Shown: positions 9,501 to 17,165 of the stretch, piece by piece
How the letters are laid out: each line of letters begins with the position of its first letter
How positions within the stretch are numbered: position 1 is the first letter of the stretch
From: Azolla pinnata
Taxonomy: Eukaryota; Streptophyta; Polypodiopsida; Salviniales; Salviniaceae
Assembly (NCBI GenBank): GCA_037176905.1
Contig: JBBBWG010007336.1
Coordinates: forward strand, 1 to 20,171
DNA length: 20,171 bases
Reading direction: 5' to 3'
Translations under genes and position numbers: made by a program
Notes under the pieces: generated by a model
What the model was told of the DNA's origin: nothing
The model's database searches: none
What the model saw: the letters and a program-made list of their open reading frames with translations, nothing else

Positions 9501-12500
9501 CCAGGAATCAAATCTAATAATTGGGTGAATCTGTATCTTATGAAAGCCTAGAAGATAAGACTACAAGTCTCAACTTTAAATCTCATTATGTGCTCAAACA
9601 TTTATACTTGAAGCTTACGTTTTATGGTTTTCTGTGAGTGAAAGTACAAATATAATAAAACAACATATACCATGTCTGAGAGAGCATACTGAAGCTTCGT
9701 GACAGAATCCCCCCTTCCGAGCTCTTTTTGTATGCCATATGCAATAGACAATTTGGGGCCAAAGTCAGGTTGTAGCGAGCCATCTGGAATTCTGGACGCC
9801 ACATTTTGCAGTCCACCATGCCTCATGTTTGAGTATTCTTGGAAAGGTAATGATCTTAAGAACTCAGTGCCATGTTGTGGAAGCCTTTCCTCAAAAAAAT
9901 TTGGAGGGTGCCAATCACTCAGCTTCAACATCTCAGGCCACCCATTTTCATGCATTCGACCTTCATTGTATCCTTTGAAAAATTGATTTATGCTTATTTC
10001 TACCTGCACGAATTATCGATTCATATCCACATAAATAACATGGGGAAGAACACCAAAAAATACCCTTGCCTTGTAGTGTGTGTTCCAGAATAACCCTGCA
10101 CTTACAAATATTTCCAGAATATTCTTTTAACTACAACATGAGAATATCCTTTAGAACCTAGAGGGTCTTATGGTTACCAACCAAGACAGGGCATTTCTGT
10201 GTTCTTCCCTCTTATATACCATGCTAACTAGATGATAGATTCTATAAGAAAGAATTACCGGACACCATTGTAAACAATCAAGGACCTTGATCATCTTGCT
10301 CTGCAGACAATCACGAACAGCACAACTCAGGATGTCCGGTTCCCAGGATATCTCTTTGGTTTCATCAATCATGTTTCTGATGATGATAGGTTCTCCATTT
10401 AGCCAGTGACTATAAAAACAATCAAGACCTTCTCTTCTAATGTCTTGAGCAGCTGGGCAGTAAAGAAAATTGTCTGTACTATCCAACCTAAAAGCTGATC
10501 GTCGACGATCTTCAACATTATCTGTATCTGCTTTACTAGTAGGCATAGCCAAATGTGATTTCTGATCTTCACCTGAAACCAACGCATTGACCTCTGCCAC
10601 CAACTTTGCTAACCAATTAGACTTCAGTATCCTCTTCAAAACCAACATTCTAGAACCACATCCACCTCTTTCAGAAGGTGGACAAGGAATTGCACCATCA
10701 TCCTTGGCGCGCCAAGGCGGTAATTTATATTGGCTGCCACCTATTACCTTGCTGCCTAAGCTCTTGACCCTAACGAGTGATTGCTGATCTGCTGAGCTAG
10801 CATGCTCTCCAGCTGGAATGCTCCCCTGCCGTATCTCTCGACAACAGTTTAGACATAAGTCGTAGCTGCATCCTATGCAGCTTCTATACAGGTCAATAAT
10901 GGCTGTCTTGCAATTGTCACTGCACAGCTATAATAAGTTATAAATCATCACAAAAGCATAGCTACTGGGCTGCATGCAAGGAGGAAATTATAAATCAAAC
11001 AGGTGAGACAAGCAGCAGACACATACCAATAAATTCGCTCATCTTTCATCAATCTTGATCGTGGAGGCTTTGCACTTGCGTGTCCTGAAGAAAGAGAAAA
11101 ATCCTGAATTAAGCTATTTTACCTACACAAAGTTTTACAGTATACATTATTCAGCATTGAAATCGTACCTGAAAGATCGTTTTCAAGTGCAAGTTCCCTG
11201 CACTGGTCACGATGTAGATGTTGTAGCAACGGTTGAATAAATGTGAGCATATGCTTCATGCCTTTGAGTTTTGCAGAATCAATAAATTGCTGCCCCAGAA
11301 CAAAAGGTGATTTATCAGAACTTGTGTTACATCATAGAGGTTTGACCACAGCATTCACAAAGGTCATCATTTACTAAGGCATTCACAGTTTTCGTTGAAT
11401 GCAGCAATTAAATAACAAATTTGATGAAAACTTCCTAGAAAACACTATGTCAGAATACTTGCTGAGTTTGTTTCAGATAACATTGAGCTTGCAAACCTTG
11501 ATTGATATCAATTCGATGTCAAGTTGATTTTCTTGTTGTTACAAGGATACAGAAGTGCACAAAGCCGTGACATCTATGAGAAGATAAAAGACTCTTTAAC
11601 ATAAGCACACAATAATGTAATGCATAATTGCTCCAATCCATATTTCTGAATCAACATGTGATGCAACTCCTCTGCTATATGATTACAGATTGACAAAGGA
11701 CTCAAAACTTAATGGATATATTTTCTTCATAATTGTAATGGTTGTCATTCTTGAGACCAACTTAATAAATATTTTTTCTTCATAATAGTACTGCTTGTCA
11801 TTCTAGAGACGGAATGTATTTTGAGCATTTAGTACATCCCATACTTTGGCTATGGAATACAGAAGAGCTTAGACCTCTCAATTCTACATGCAATTTAATG
11901 CCTAATCCTTGTAAGTCTCTTCAAAAAATCTTTTCACCTTCTTCAACATGTACAAAAGATTAGCTTCAGCAAAAATAGCGACAAGGTCATTTATATGTAG
12001 ATACCAACTGCAATTGTCAGTACAACAACTTCGAATGTACACCATCTTCATGGATAACTGTACATGGATTCGAAATGCCCATTAGATTTACGCAAGCATG
12101 CATCTAGTCAAACTGATTGATCCACAAAATCAACCATATACTGAGCTGGAAATTTACAAAAGGCTTAACCAAAATGCTTGTTTTATTAAAGCGGGAAACT
12201 ATAGGGTAAAGCGGGAGACTGCACTTTTCGTGCTTGATACTTATTTCAGAGTGCTAGCAATGTCCAGAAAATCTTCCGTGGCTTACATCCACTAAATTTG
12301 TGGCACGCCCAATGCTACCCTCATCCTATTAGGTTTGCTAAATAATAAACATTTTGTATAAAGTAGTATATAAAGATAGGCAAATCAAGCTGTTTAATAT
12401 TTCCGCCAGTCTGAGCTGAGCTGAAGTCTAGCTCAGGCTAACCAATCCAAGATCTCTAAGCTACCATGAGCCACTCCCAGTCAGGCTTATCAAATACCAC

Positions 12501-13934
12501 AAGCCTGCCATTAGCTCATTGAAATTAGTCATCCAACTTAAGGTTGCATTCCTAAACAGCAAAACTTGTTCGATTCAGTTTCTTACCAACAGTTTCAAGC
12601 ACTTTAATCTCTCTTTAATAATTTCTTTCTTCACAGTGTTTTGCTCAGGCAATTTCAACTCTTTTTAAATTCCTTTCCTCACTGTACTTTGTTCCCTCCC
12701 AGCAACTTTATTTCCTCACTGTACTCTGCTCATTATCAGTTTCTTGCCTATATACAGCCTTGGATGGATAGTTTACCACCTCCTGAGAAAGATCCATCAC
12801 AGAGATTGCCTTTCCAGATTACAAACTGCACTTCCAGGCCACACAATTTTCAAGCTGGGCTGTTTCCAGTTCGATGAATACTAGTAAGTAAATCACTTGC
12901 TTTTCTTGCCAACTGTTGGATTGCTCACCCACCAATGCTGGGTTCGGAATGTCATGAGACAAGTTAAATGTTTCCCTCTTCAGAGGCACATGGTCAGTGA
13001 CAGACACTAGCCAGAAGAAGAAATCTTCTCACAATAGAATGAACCAGCCATCAGAATCACATAATGAGAGACTGTGATAACCTAAGCTATGGCCAATAAG
13101 GATCATTTTGTTTATAACTGCCTTGTTTTAAACTGAACACGATCACATAATATATGCTTAATCAAATTATTAGAAATCATTCTGAGAACCATTTTCGTTT
13201 ATAGATATATTGTTTACAGCATGTATCACATCAAATATACATACACCATTATTAAAGGGCATTCGCATAATCATACGGTAGTTTTGGGTTTTTTCGGTGC
13301 GATGCATAACATATCACAATCAAAACATTTCAAATATGGATTTCATAGACAAGACCCCTGGGTATTACAGAGGTATGGTTGTAAAACAAATTCAATCAGA
13401 GAGTCAAACAGATTATGCACCAATGCAATCACAACAAATTTATCATGAATTAACCAGAAAACTGCGGCATCCCCTTACCGGAGACGAGTGCATTTTCCGG
13501 CCATCCGACTTCTTTCTTGAAGATCCACTATGAGCTTGCATTCTATAGTCATCATATTCCCCAGCACTTTGGTAATCACTAGCATTAGTGTACTCCCCAA
13601 AACTTTGATACTCGTTCGTATAGAGGCTATCATTCGAGTATCGATAATCACTGCTATCAGCTGTTAATGTTCTTGATAACTTGGGCCTTACATCGTTGAA
13701 GACATTCTTGGGCTCTTCCTTTTTCTTTGCTTTCTTCTTGGGGGAGAAGGATGGTGATGAAGCACCAGAAACCCTTTTCTTAGCTTGGTTGTAGTGTTTT
13801 TCACAGAGTGTCTTGTTCTCCATCGCTCTTGAATTGCATCTCCATTGCTTTCCATCTGATCTCTTACACCGGAGTTCATCGGGTATGTCATCATCTAGCT
13901 TGCTGTTACTACCAACCTTGCGTGCTCGATTCAT
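6242..13934 (-). CDS. WRC- and JmjC-domain protein, KDM3/JMJ25-like, with substituted iron ligands
   Basis: Spliced model, minus strand: 13934-13479, 11289-11169, 11084-11027, 10919-10259, 10003-9671, 9306-9058, 8967-8907, 8806-8676, 8586-8514, 6799-6714, 6596-6477, 6316-6242. All introns are GT-AG and all phases agree, giving 807 residues. Residues about 17-55 are a WRC domain. Residues 212-238 are a Cys-rich zinc segment (C-x2-C...C-x2-C...C-x2-CC). Residues about 350-785 cover the JmjC region, including [18 protein letters not shown] and GRGDSVTKL. In this family JmjC uses an HxD...H triad to hold Fe(II) and demethylates H3K9. Here the positions read Q537, A539 and Y737, so catalysis is unlikely. 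Arabidopsis JMJ24, as I recall it, is a related non-canonical member. No RING-type finger was found, which makes the protein shorter than the usual 900-1000 residues. Nuclear location is expected from the Lys-rich stretch after the WRC domain. Confidence 0.88.
6714..6799 (-). CDS. JmjC gene exon 10: second iron-ligand site, His to Tyr
   Basis: An 86-bp exon encoding [20 protein letters not shown] then PYQVRNLK. The usual family sequence is VEPWTF.Q..GEAVFIPAGCPHQVRNL, where the His of CPHQ is the third iron ligand. Here it is Tyr. The rest is tightly conserved, so a sequencing slip or random decay is a poor explanation. It ends at AAG followed by GTGAGTG, a near-consensus donor. Confidence 0.93.
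7803..7824 (+). mobile_element. Possible copia primer-binding-site relic
   Basis: TGGTATTAGCGC preceded by CAACA resembles TGGTATCAGAGC, the initiator-Met-tRNA primer-binding site that follows the 5' LTR in most plant Ty1-copia elements, at two mismatches. The bases downstream (GTAGGTTC) also resemble the usual continuation. No LTR pair or gag frame could be traced, so this is a weak call. Confidence 0.3.
8019..8225 (+). mobile_element. MITE-like element, truncated (copy C)
   Basis: It starts GGGACAATTACC, then CAAAAAATCC and an AT-rich body with ATTACATTTTAGCATCTA and TTGATTAATTCCTAATCGCT. These match the left end and interior of the element at 3959. The right inverted repeat is missing. 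It lies within an intron of the JmjC gene, so insertion did not disturb the coding sequence. The right boundary is approximate. Confidence 0.55.
8514..8586 (-). CDS. JmjC gene exon 9
   Basis: A 73-bp exon entered at TTATGCAG and left at TTTG followed by GTGAGC. It encodes [20 protein letters not shown] then KDEFG, matching the family's V.HPIHDQ.FYLT.EHK..LKEEFG. It splices over a 1.7-kb intron to exon 10, completing the Gly codon. Confidence 0.92.
8676..8967 (-). CDS. JmjC gene exons 7 and 8: linker end and second JmjC half
   Basis: Exon 7 starts at 8967 after CATAGCAG ([20 protein letters not shown]). Exon 8 ends at 8676 and contains [20 protein letters not shown], the conserved (A/V)LWDIFRR.DVPKL segment, then [16 protein letters not shown]. 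The junction has two frame-consistent solutions: donor 8907 with acceptor 8806, or donor 8897 with acceptor 8802. The second adds two residues and has the better donor; the first has the better acceptor. The choice does not affect the rest of the protein. Confidence 0.85.
9058..9306 (-). CDS. JmjC gene exon 6: linker between the JmjC halves
   Basis: 83 codons, phase 0 to phase 0, entered at TTTTTCAAG and left at AAG followed by GTGAG. It begins [10 protein letters not shown], completing the strand after the altered HxD site. It then becomes a charged, low-complexity linker ([12 protein letters not shown], then an acidic run [13 protein letters not shown]). Such variable acidic linkers between the two JmjC halves are normal in this family. 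Confidence 0.88.
9671..10003 (-). CDS. JmjC gene exon 5: JmjC core with altered HxD
   Basis: 111 codons, phase 0 at both ends. It opens [12 protein letters not shown] and continues [24 protein letters not shown] and GRGDSVTKL, all standard for plant KDM3-type JmjC domains. In the usual sequence GRGDSVTKL is followed by HCDMSDAVNVL. Here it is followed by QYALSDM and, after splicing, VNVLVHM. The first His and the Asp of the iron-binding HxD are therefore Gln and Ala. The donor is ATG followed by GTATAT. Confidence 0.92.
10259..10919 (-). CDS. JmjC gene exon 4: zinc segment and start of the JmjC region
   Basis: The acceptor GTGCAG precedes TGACAATTGC, so the junction yields RIYCDNC. The Cys-rich stretch [18 protein letters not shown] followed by YDLCLNCC matches the conserved zinc-binding segment of plant KDM3 proteins. 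[15 protein letters not shown] and GGCG follow, another family signature. GEPIIIRNM near the end is the beginning of the cupin-like JmjC fold. The exon ends WCP at a GTAATT donor. The upstream AG at 10928 was rejected because it breaks the frame. Confidence 0.9.
11027..11289 (-). CDS. JmjC gene exons 2 and 3
   Basis: Exon 2 (11289-11169, 121 bp) follows GGGGCAG and encodes [18 protein letters not shown] and onward to a donor TCAG then GTACGA. It corresponds to the family helix with the pattern YLL..LLP.LKQIH.EQC, here ending [10 protein letters not shown]. Exon 3 (11084-11027, 58 bp) follows a good acceptor TTCTTCAG and ends inside the codon for the first Cys of the zinc segment (TG, completed by T in exon 4). 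In other family members the RING finger lies directly before the helix in exon 2; here it is replaced by intron. Confidence 0.75.
11709..11812. repeat. 54-bp imperfect tandem duplication in intron 1
   Basis: Two adjacent copies share TTAAT.(G/A)ATAT, TTTTCTTCATAAT and TTGTCATTCT.GAGAC. The copies begin at 11709 and 11763. The segment is intronic with no coding meaning. Confidence 0.75.
11880..12010 (-). mobile_element. Possible copia reverse-transcriptase fragment in intron 1
   Basis: On the minus strand a 35-codon open stretch reads [18 protein letters not shown] and onward to [13 protein letters not shown], followed in another frame by LGIKLHVE. This resembles the copia segment YVDDL...(K)..F.MKDLG...LGI, but one Asp of the YVDD motif is Asn and the frame breaks. 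Chance similarity is possible. Confidence 0.3.
12420..12540. other. Low-complexity GAGCTC/AGCTCA-type stretch in intron 1
   Basis: It contains repeated GAGCTGAGCTGAAG, AGCTCAGGCTAACC, GAGCCACTCC and TTAGCTCATTG motifs. This composition, unlike the AT-rich surroundings, is reminiscent of dispersed repetitive DNA in plant introns. No family is assigned. Confidence 0.3.
12575..12750. repeat. Degenerate tandem repeat, four units of 37-48 bp, in intron 1
   Basis: On the minus strand, four related units carry GAGCA.AGTACAGTGAGGAA or a diverged form. Their plus-strand anchors are near 12589, 12633, 12681 and 12718. On the minus strand each unit reads as a Lys/Glu-rich peptide resembling EQSTVRK or EQNTVKK, but successive units are in different frames with stops between. 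Confidence 0.55.
13479..13934 (-). CDS. JmjC gene exon 1: start codon and WRC domain
   Basis: ATG at 13934 sits in a fair context (AAGATGA) and opens 152 codons. The WRC domain reads [15 protein letters not shown] followed by CEKHY, the Cys/His pattern of this plant DNA-binding or interaction module. A basic segment with KKKAKKK follows and is a likely nuclear localisation signal. After it comes a Ser/Tyr/Asp-rich low-complexity tail with repeated YQS.GEY. The exon ends phase 0 at a strong donor (CCG then GTAAGG). The open frame continues 11 codons past the donor by chance. Confidence 0.9.
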
Positions 13935-14800
13935 CTTGGCTTCTTTAAAAAGGGGGAGGGGGAGGAACCCTAGAATCGCATTGGAACCTCCTAACTCTCG
14001 ATATCTCTAAACTTCTTTGCAATTGACCATGTGCCCCAACACACAGGGCTATTAATTGTTGACCTGTTTTTCAACAAGCCTTGGTTTGTGTTGTCACCAC
14101 GTTCTATCAATTCTTTGAATTATTCAGGACATGAGGAAACCCTAGAAATTCATGATGATTCTGCTCTTTTTTGATAGCGCTGAATAAATAACTTCCCCTG
14201 TTGCAACCTCCCTTGGCCTCGATCTCATCATCGAAAGGCAATTCCACTCACTTTCATCACACAAGGAAACCCTAAAAAAGACACAGAACCAAGACGATAT
14301 CTTTCCAAACCTCGTTAGATCCCCGGGTCTCGACCTTGATTCGGCACACGGCAGCGCGAAAGGAATGCGAGTTCTCGAAGCGAGAGATGCAGGCACTCGG
14401 TTTACCTCTCTGTGCGCCGGCCTCCTATATTAGCATCTTCTGCCTGTCTCCTCGCCGCACGGAGGAAGAACCCCATTGGAAACGCATGAGAGTGCTACAA
14501 CCCATCCATCCTTTTGCCGACGGGGCCACTGTTCCGCTTGCAGGAAAAGCCCTAGAAGTGCATCGCATCGGAAAAGGTCTCGGTTGCTCTCCGGATTTGA
14601 ACATGGATCTTCGTTCTGCTATATAGGTTTGCTTTTTTCCTTTTTGGAAGGGGAAGGGAGGAGGGAAGGGGGGGGGGGGGGGGCGGGGTCGGGGCCGGGG
14701 CCGCAAAGATCGAAGGAGAGGAAGGGAGCTCTTGGACTTCTGATCGGATATGGCGGAGGGAAAGGAGGAGCGGGGCGATTTTAGGGTTAGGGTAAAATGA
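13935..14800. promoter_or_regulatory. GC-rich 5' flank of the JmjC gene with telo-boxes
   Basis: This region lies directly upstream of the minus-strand JmjC start codon. It has higher GC than its surroundings, as expected of a plant promoter and 5' leader. It carries AACCCTA at 13966, AAACCCTAG at 14137, AAACCCTAA at 14267 and TTAGGGTTAGGG at 14781. These match the telo-box, a motif common near transcription starts of plant growth-related genes. No clear TATA box was identified. Open frames here on both strands (up to 118 codons) are by-products of base composition. Confidence 0.5.
14640..14702 (+). other. G-rich tract with strong G-quadruplex potential
   Basis: The plus strand carries GGGGAAGGGAGGAGGGAA, then an unbroken run of about 17 G, then CGGGGTCGGGGCCGGGG. 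At least four closely spaced G4 blocks are present. On the transcribed side this is a C-rich Pro/Arg-like frame that I regard as spurious. The long homopolymer is also a place where assembly length may be wrong. Confidence 0.85.
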
Positions 14801-14842
14801 TGATGTGTTGTATGAACTCAGAAAATATAGAAGAAGAAGATG

Positions 14843-14872
14843 AAGAAAGAAAGAAAGAAAGAAAGAAAAGAA
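14843..14872. repeat. (GAAA)n microsatellite
   Basis: A short tetranucleotide GAAA run lies immediately before the 166-bp tandem repeat array. Confidence 0.85.
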
Positions 14873-14883
14873 GAAGGGAATAT

Positions 14884-15372
14884 TTGGTAATATTTGGAAC
14901 TTGCACAATGGTTTCTTGCTTTCTAGAGTATCTCAAATGTATATGTAGGATAAGATCGAAGTTGATTTTGATCATTTTCACGGTTATGTTGTATGGGAAC
15001 TTCGTCTTGCAGATGAGTTCGATTTATGTCGTTTTGTATTTTGGTAACACTTGGAACTTGCAGAATGGTTTCTTATTCGATGGGCTTTCTGGAGTACCTC
15101 AAACATATATGTAAGATAAAATCGAAGTTGATTTTGATAAATTTCACGGTTATGTTGTATGGGAACTTCGTCTTGCAGATGAGTTCGATTTATGTCGTTT
15201 TGTATTTTGGTAATATTTGGAACTTGCTGAATGGTTTCTTATTCGATGGGCTTTCTGGAGTACCTCAAACATATATGTAAGATAAGATCGAAGTTGATTT
15301 TGATAATTTTCACGGTTATGTTGTATGGGAACTTCATCTTGCAGATGAGTTCGATTTATGTCGTTTTGTATT
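14884..15372. repeat. Tandem repeat of 166-bp units, about three copies
   Basis: The anchor TTGGTAA occurs at 14884, 15041 and 15207, and ATGAGTTCGATTTATG at 15013, 15179 and 15345. Copies two and three are nearly identical with a 166-bp period. The first is about 9 bp shorter, lacking ATTCGATGGG-like bases, and more diverged. Because 166 is not a multiple of three, the long open frames through it (15026-15280, 15231-15557) repeat the same words in different frames and are not a conserved protein. Confidence 0.92.
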
Positions 15373-15599
15373 GCGGCACCTTAGAAGGTTGCCCTTGCCA
15401 CATCGCTACTTTTGAAGTAGTTTTGATAGCAAGGTTTTTTTTTGTATTGTCATGTTGTTTTAATATAAACATATATTTACAAAAAAAAAAGAATAGAAGA
15501 GCAGAGAGTGAAGAATTAGGTGTTGTTTTTTGTTCGATCTATCGAGCTCCGGATTAGTTGCGGCTGAGAAAAAGGCTTTCAATCAAATCATCAGCTTGC

Positions 15600-15810
15600 A
15601 ATCAGTAGTAGATTGCGTATGCCTGGTTTCTTGCCTCGAAGAAACAGGCTCGTGGTAACAGGCAACAACAGTAGTTCGATTTGCAATCCGCAACCTGTGT
15701 TCGCCTGATTCTTGCCTCAGAGAGCAGGCTCATCCACCAACAGCAACAACAGCTCGATTTGCAGCAACCGGCTCAGCTTACATTCACCTGGTTCTTGTAT
15801 TGCCATCGCT
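15600..15810. repeat. Imperfect tandem repeat of 82-83 bp, nearly three units
   Basis: (T)CGCCTGATTCTTGCCTC-type anchors occur at 15621, 15703 and 15784. The linking sequence AACAACAG...TCGATTTGCA occurs between them. The last unit is partial and diverged. Cys-, Gln- and Leu-rich frames through it have no domain. Confidence 0.7.
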
Positions 15811-17165
15811 CTCTATCAGCTGGAAGATGCTTTCAGAGGTGTGTAATCATGCTTGGAGTCAAGCCTGCATCCCGAGTTCCTCATCACCATGACCACTCAC
15901 TCGTGTTTCAGTTTTATGTAACATGAAGAAAGCAAAAAGACCACTCGGCTCACTTTCAGTGGATGAGTCGGTCGGAATACAATTCGTAGCAACCCACATC
16001 GCCATTTCAATCTGTTCGGCCAAAGCTAGCCGCTTTGCAACTCTACTCTGGCCAGCATCTGGAAAATTTTTTTTGAGGCAATGGTTTCAGCTCCCAATGA
16101 CCCATGCCAACAAGTTAATAAGTCATTCAACAGGTTGGACCTCTTTGACCCCGCATCTAGCAATTCGGTTACTAAAATTTAGTCCAGAAGATGATGATGT
16201 AATATAACTAACAAGCCACGACAAACAAGCGATGTTTTGCTCTGCTAGATTTGTTAGGGGCGAAACATTTGGACTCCTCTCACATGATTCCCTATGATTC
16301 CTCCAAATTGGAAAGAAAGATTGCTTTCACCGCCAATCATCCATTACCATCGCATAGATGCTTCTATGGCATCTACGGCAATAACATGGGTCTTCGATTC
16401 ACGAACATAACTGACATTGCTTCCATCAAACTTATTCAGAGATACACTGTTTCAATAGAGATAGCTATGTCAACAATAGAGATAGCCTAACCAAAGAGTG
16501 ATGACAGTAAGCTTCAACAGAGAGGAAATATCAACACTCCAGATCAGATGGATTTCCAGCTACATGACTTAGGCAGCAGCATGTGTCAAAAGAAGAAAAT
16601 CAACAGTTCACTACAACAGGCATGTATAATCTGCAATGGCTGACAAATCTGCTTTGTGCCATGCTTCTAATAAAACTATGGAGTTTTCTCATAGCTAAGA
16701 ACATGCTTCACATGAGTGAACAACAAATCCTTTCTCCAATTTGGGCTGTGAAATATCACCACTAATTTTATATGGTTACCTTTTGGTGTGCATACACCAC
16801 CATGACCTATCTCAACTTCACTTCCTATGATGATCCTCAGCAGATCTAGGGAATGGAAGAAAAACATGCCAAAAAACAAGCCTTTTTGCCCTATTGCAAT
16901 CATATGATGTCCACTAATTTTGTGGATTTCCAGACAAAACACACCGACTTAGAAGAATGAGCGAACAACAGTTTTTTTTTATATTCCGAAATCCTCAAAA
17001 ACATAGGGAGATTATGACAGTGACACTGGTTTTAATGCCTATTAAGATCCTACTCATCTTACAAATAAATTGAAAGTGACCCTCTTATGCATCCACAAGT
17101 TAGCTCATCTGGGGTGAAATTGATCACATTCCGTAGTAAAAATGCAGACAAAAGCATCATAACCT
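15811..17165. other. Intergenic DNA, no gene supported
   Basis: Frames of 60-94 codons occur on both strands (15923-16207, 16251-16490, 16676-16942), but none shows a recognisable domain or paired splice sites. The right-hand portion may include the 3' UTR of the tentative small minus-strand gene that follows. Confidence 0.4.

Larger units (their letters stand above)
11290..13478 (-). other. 2.19-kb first intron, position where a RING exon would be expected
   Basis: Bounded by the strong donor GTAAGG and the acceptor GGGGCAG. I read all three minus-strand frames and found no C-x2-C cluster resembling the family's CHQC...CPxCRGxCNC finger. One open stretch (about 12897-12964, [20 protein letters not shown], then NSWQEKQ) could be a small phase-0 exon, using AAG before AGGGAA and a GTGATT donor, but the support is weak. 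The intron also holds degenerate tandem repeats and a possible copia fragment. Confidence 0.6.

Noticed and set aside
9699..10093. Plus-strand frames opposite JmjC exon 5
   Set aside because: Antisense shadows of a conserved coding exon.
10928..10940. Acceptor at TTATAG for exon 4 of the JmjC gene
   Set aside because: It would join out of frame with exon 3. The AG eight bases further in (exon start 10919) restores the conserved RIYCDNC.
12898..13006. Exon beginning at the GGCTAG acceptor at 13006
   Set aside because: With exon 1 ending in phase 0 it would meet a stop after a few codons; only a shorter start near 12964 is frame-compatible.
14142..14908. Several 84-118-codon frames on both strands in the JmjC 5' flank
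   Set aside because: Pro/Arg/Ser-rich frames produced by GC-rich sequence and the G-run; mutually overlapping on both strands with no domain.
15026..15557. Repeat-containing frames resembling a small membrane protein
   Set aside because: The 166-bp period shifts frame in each unit, so the repeated peptide is an artefact of tandem duplication.
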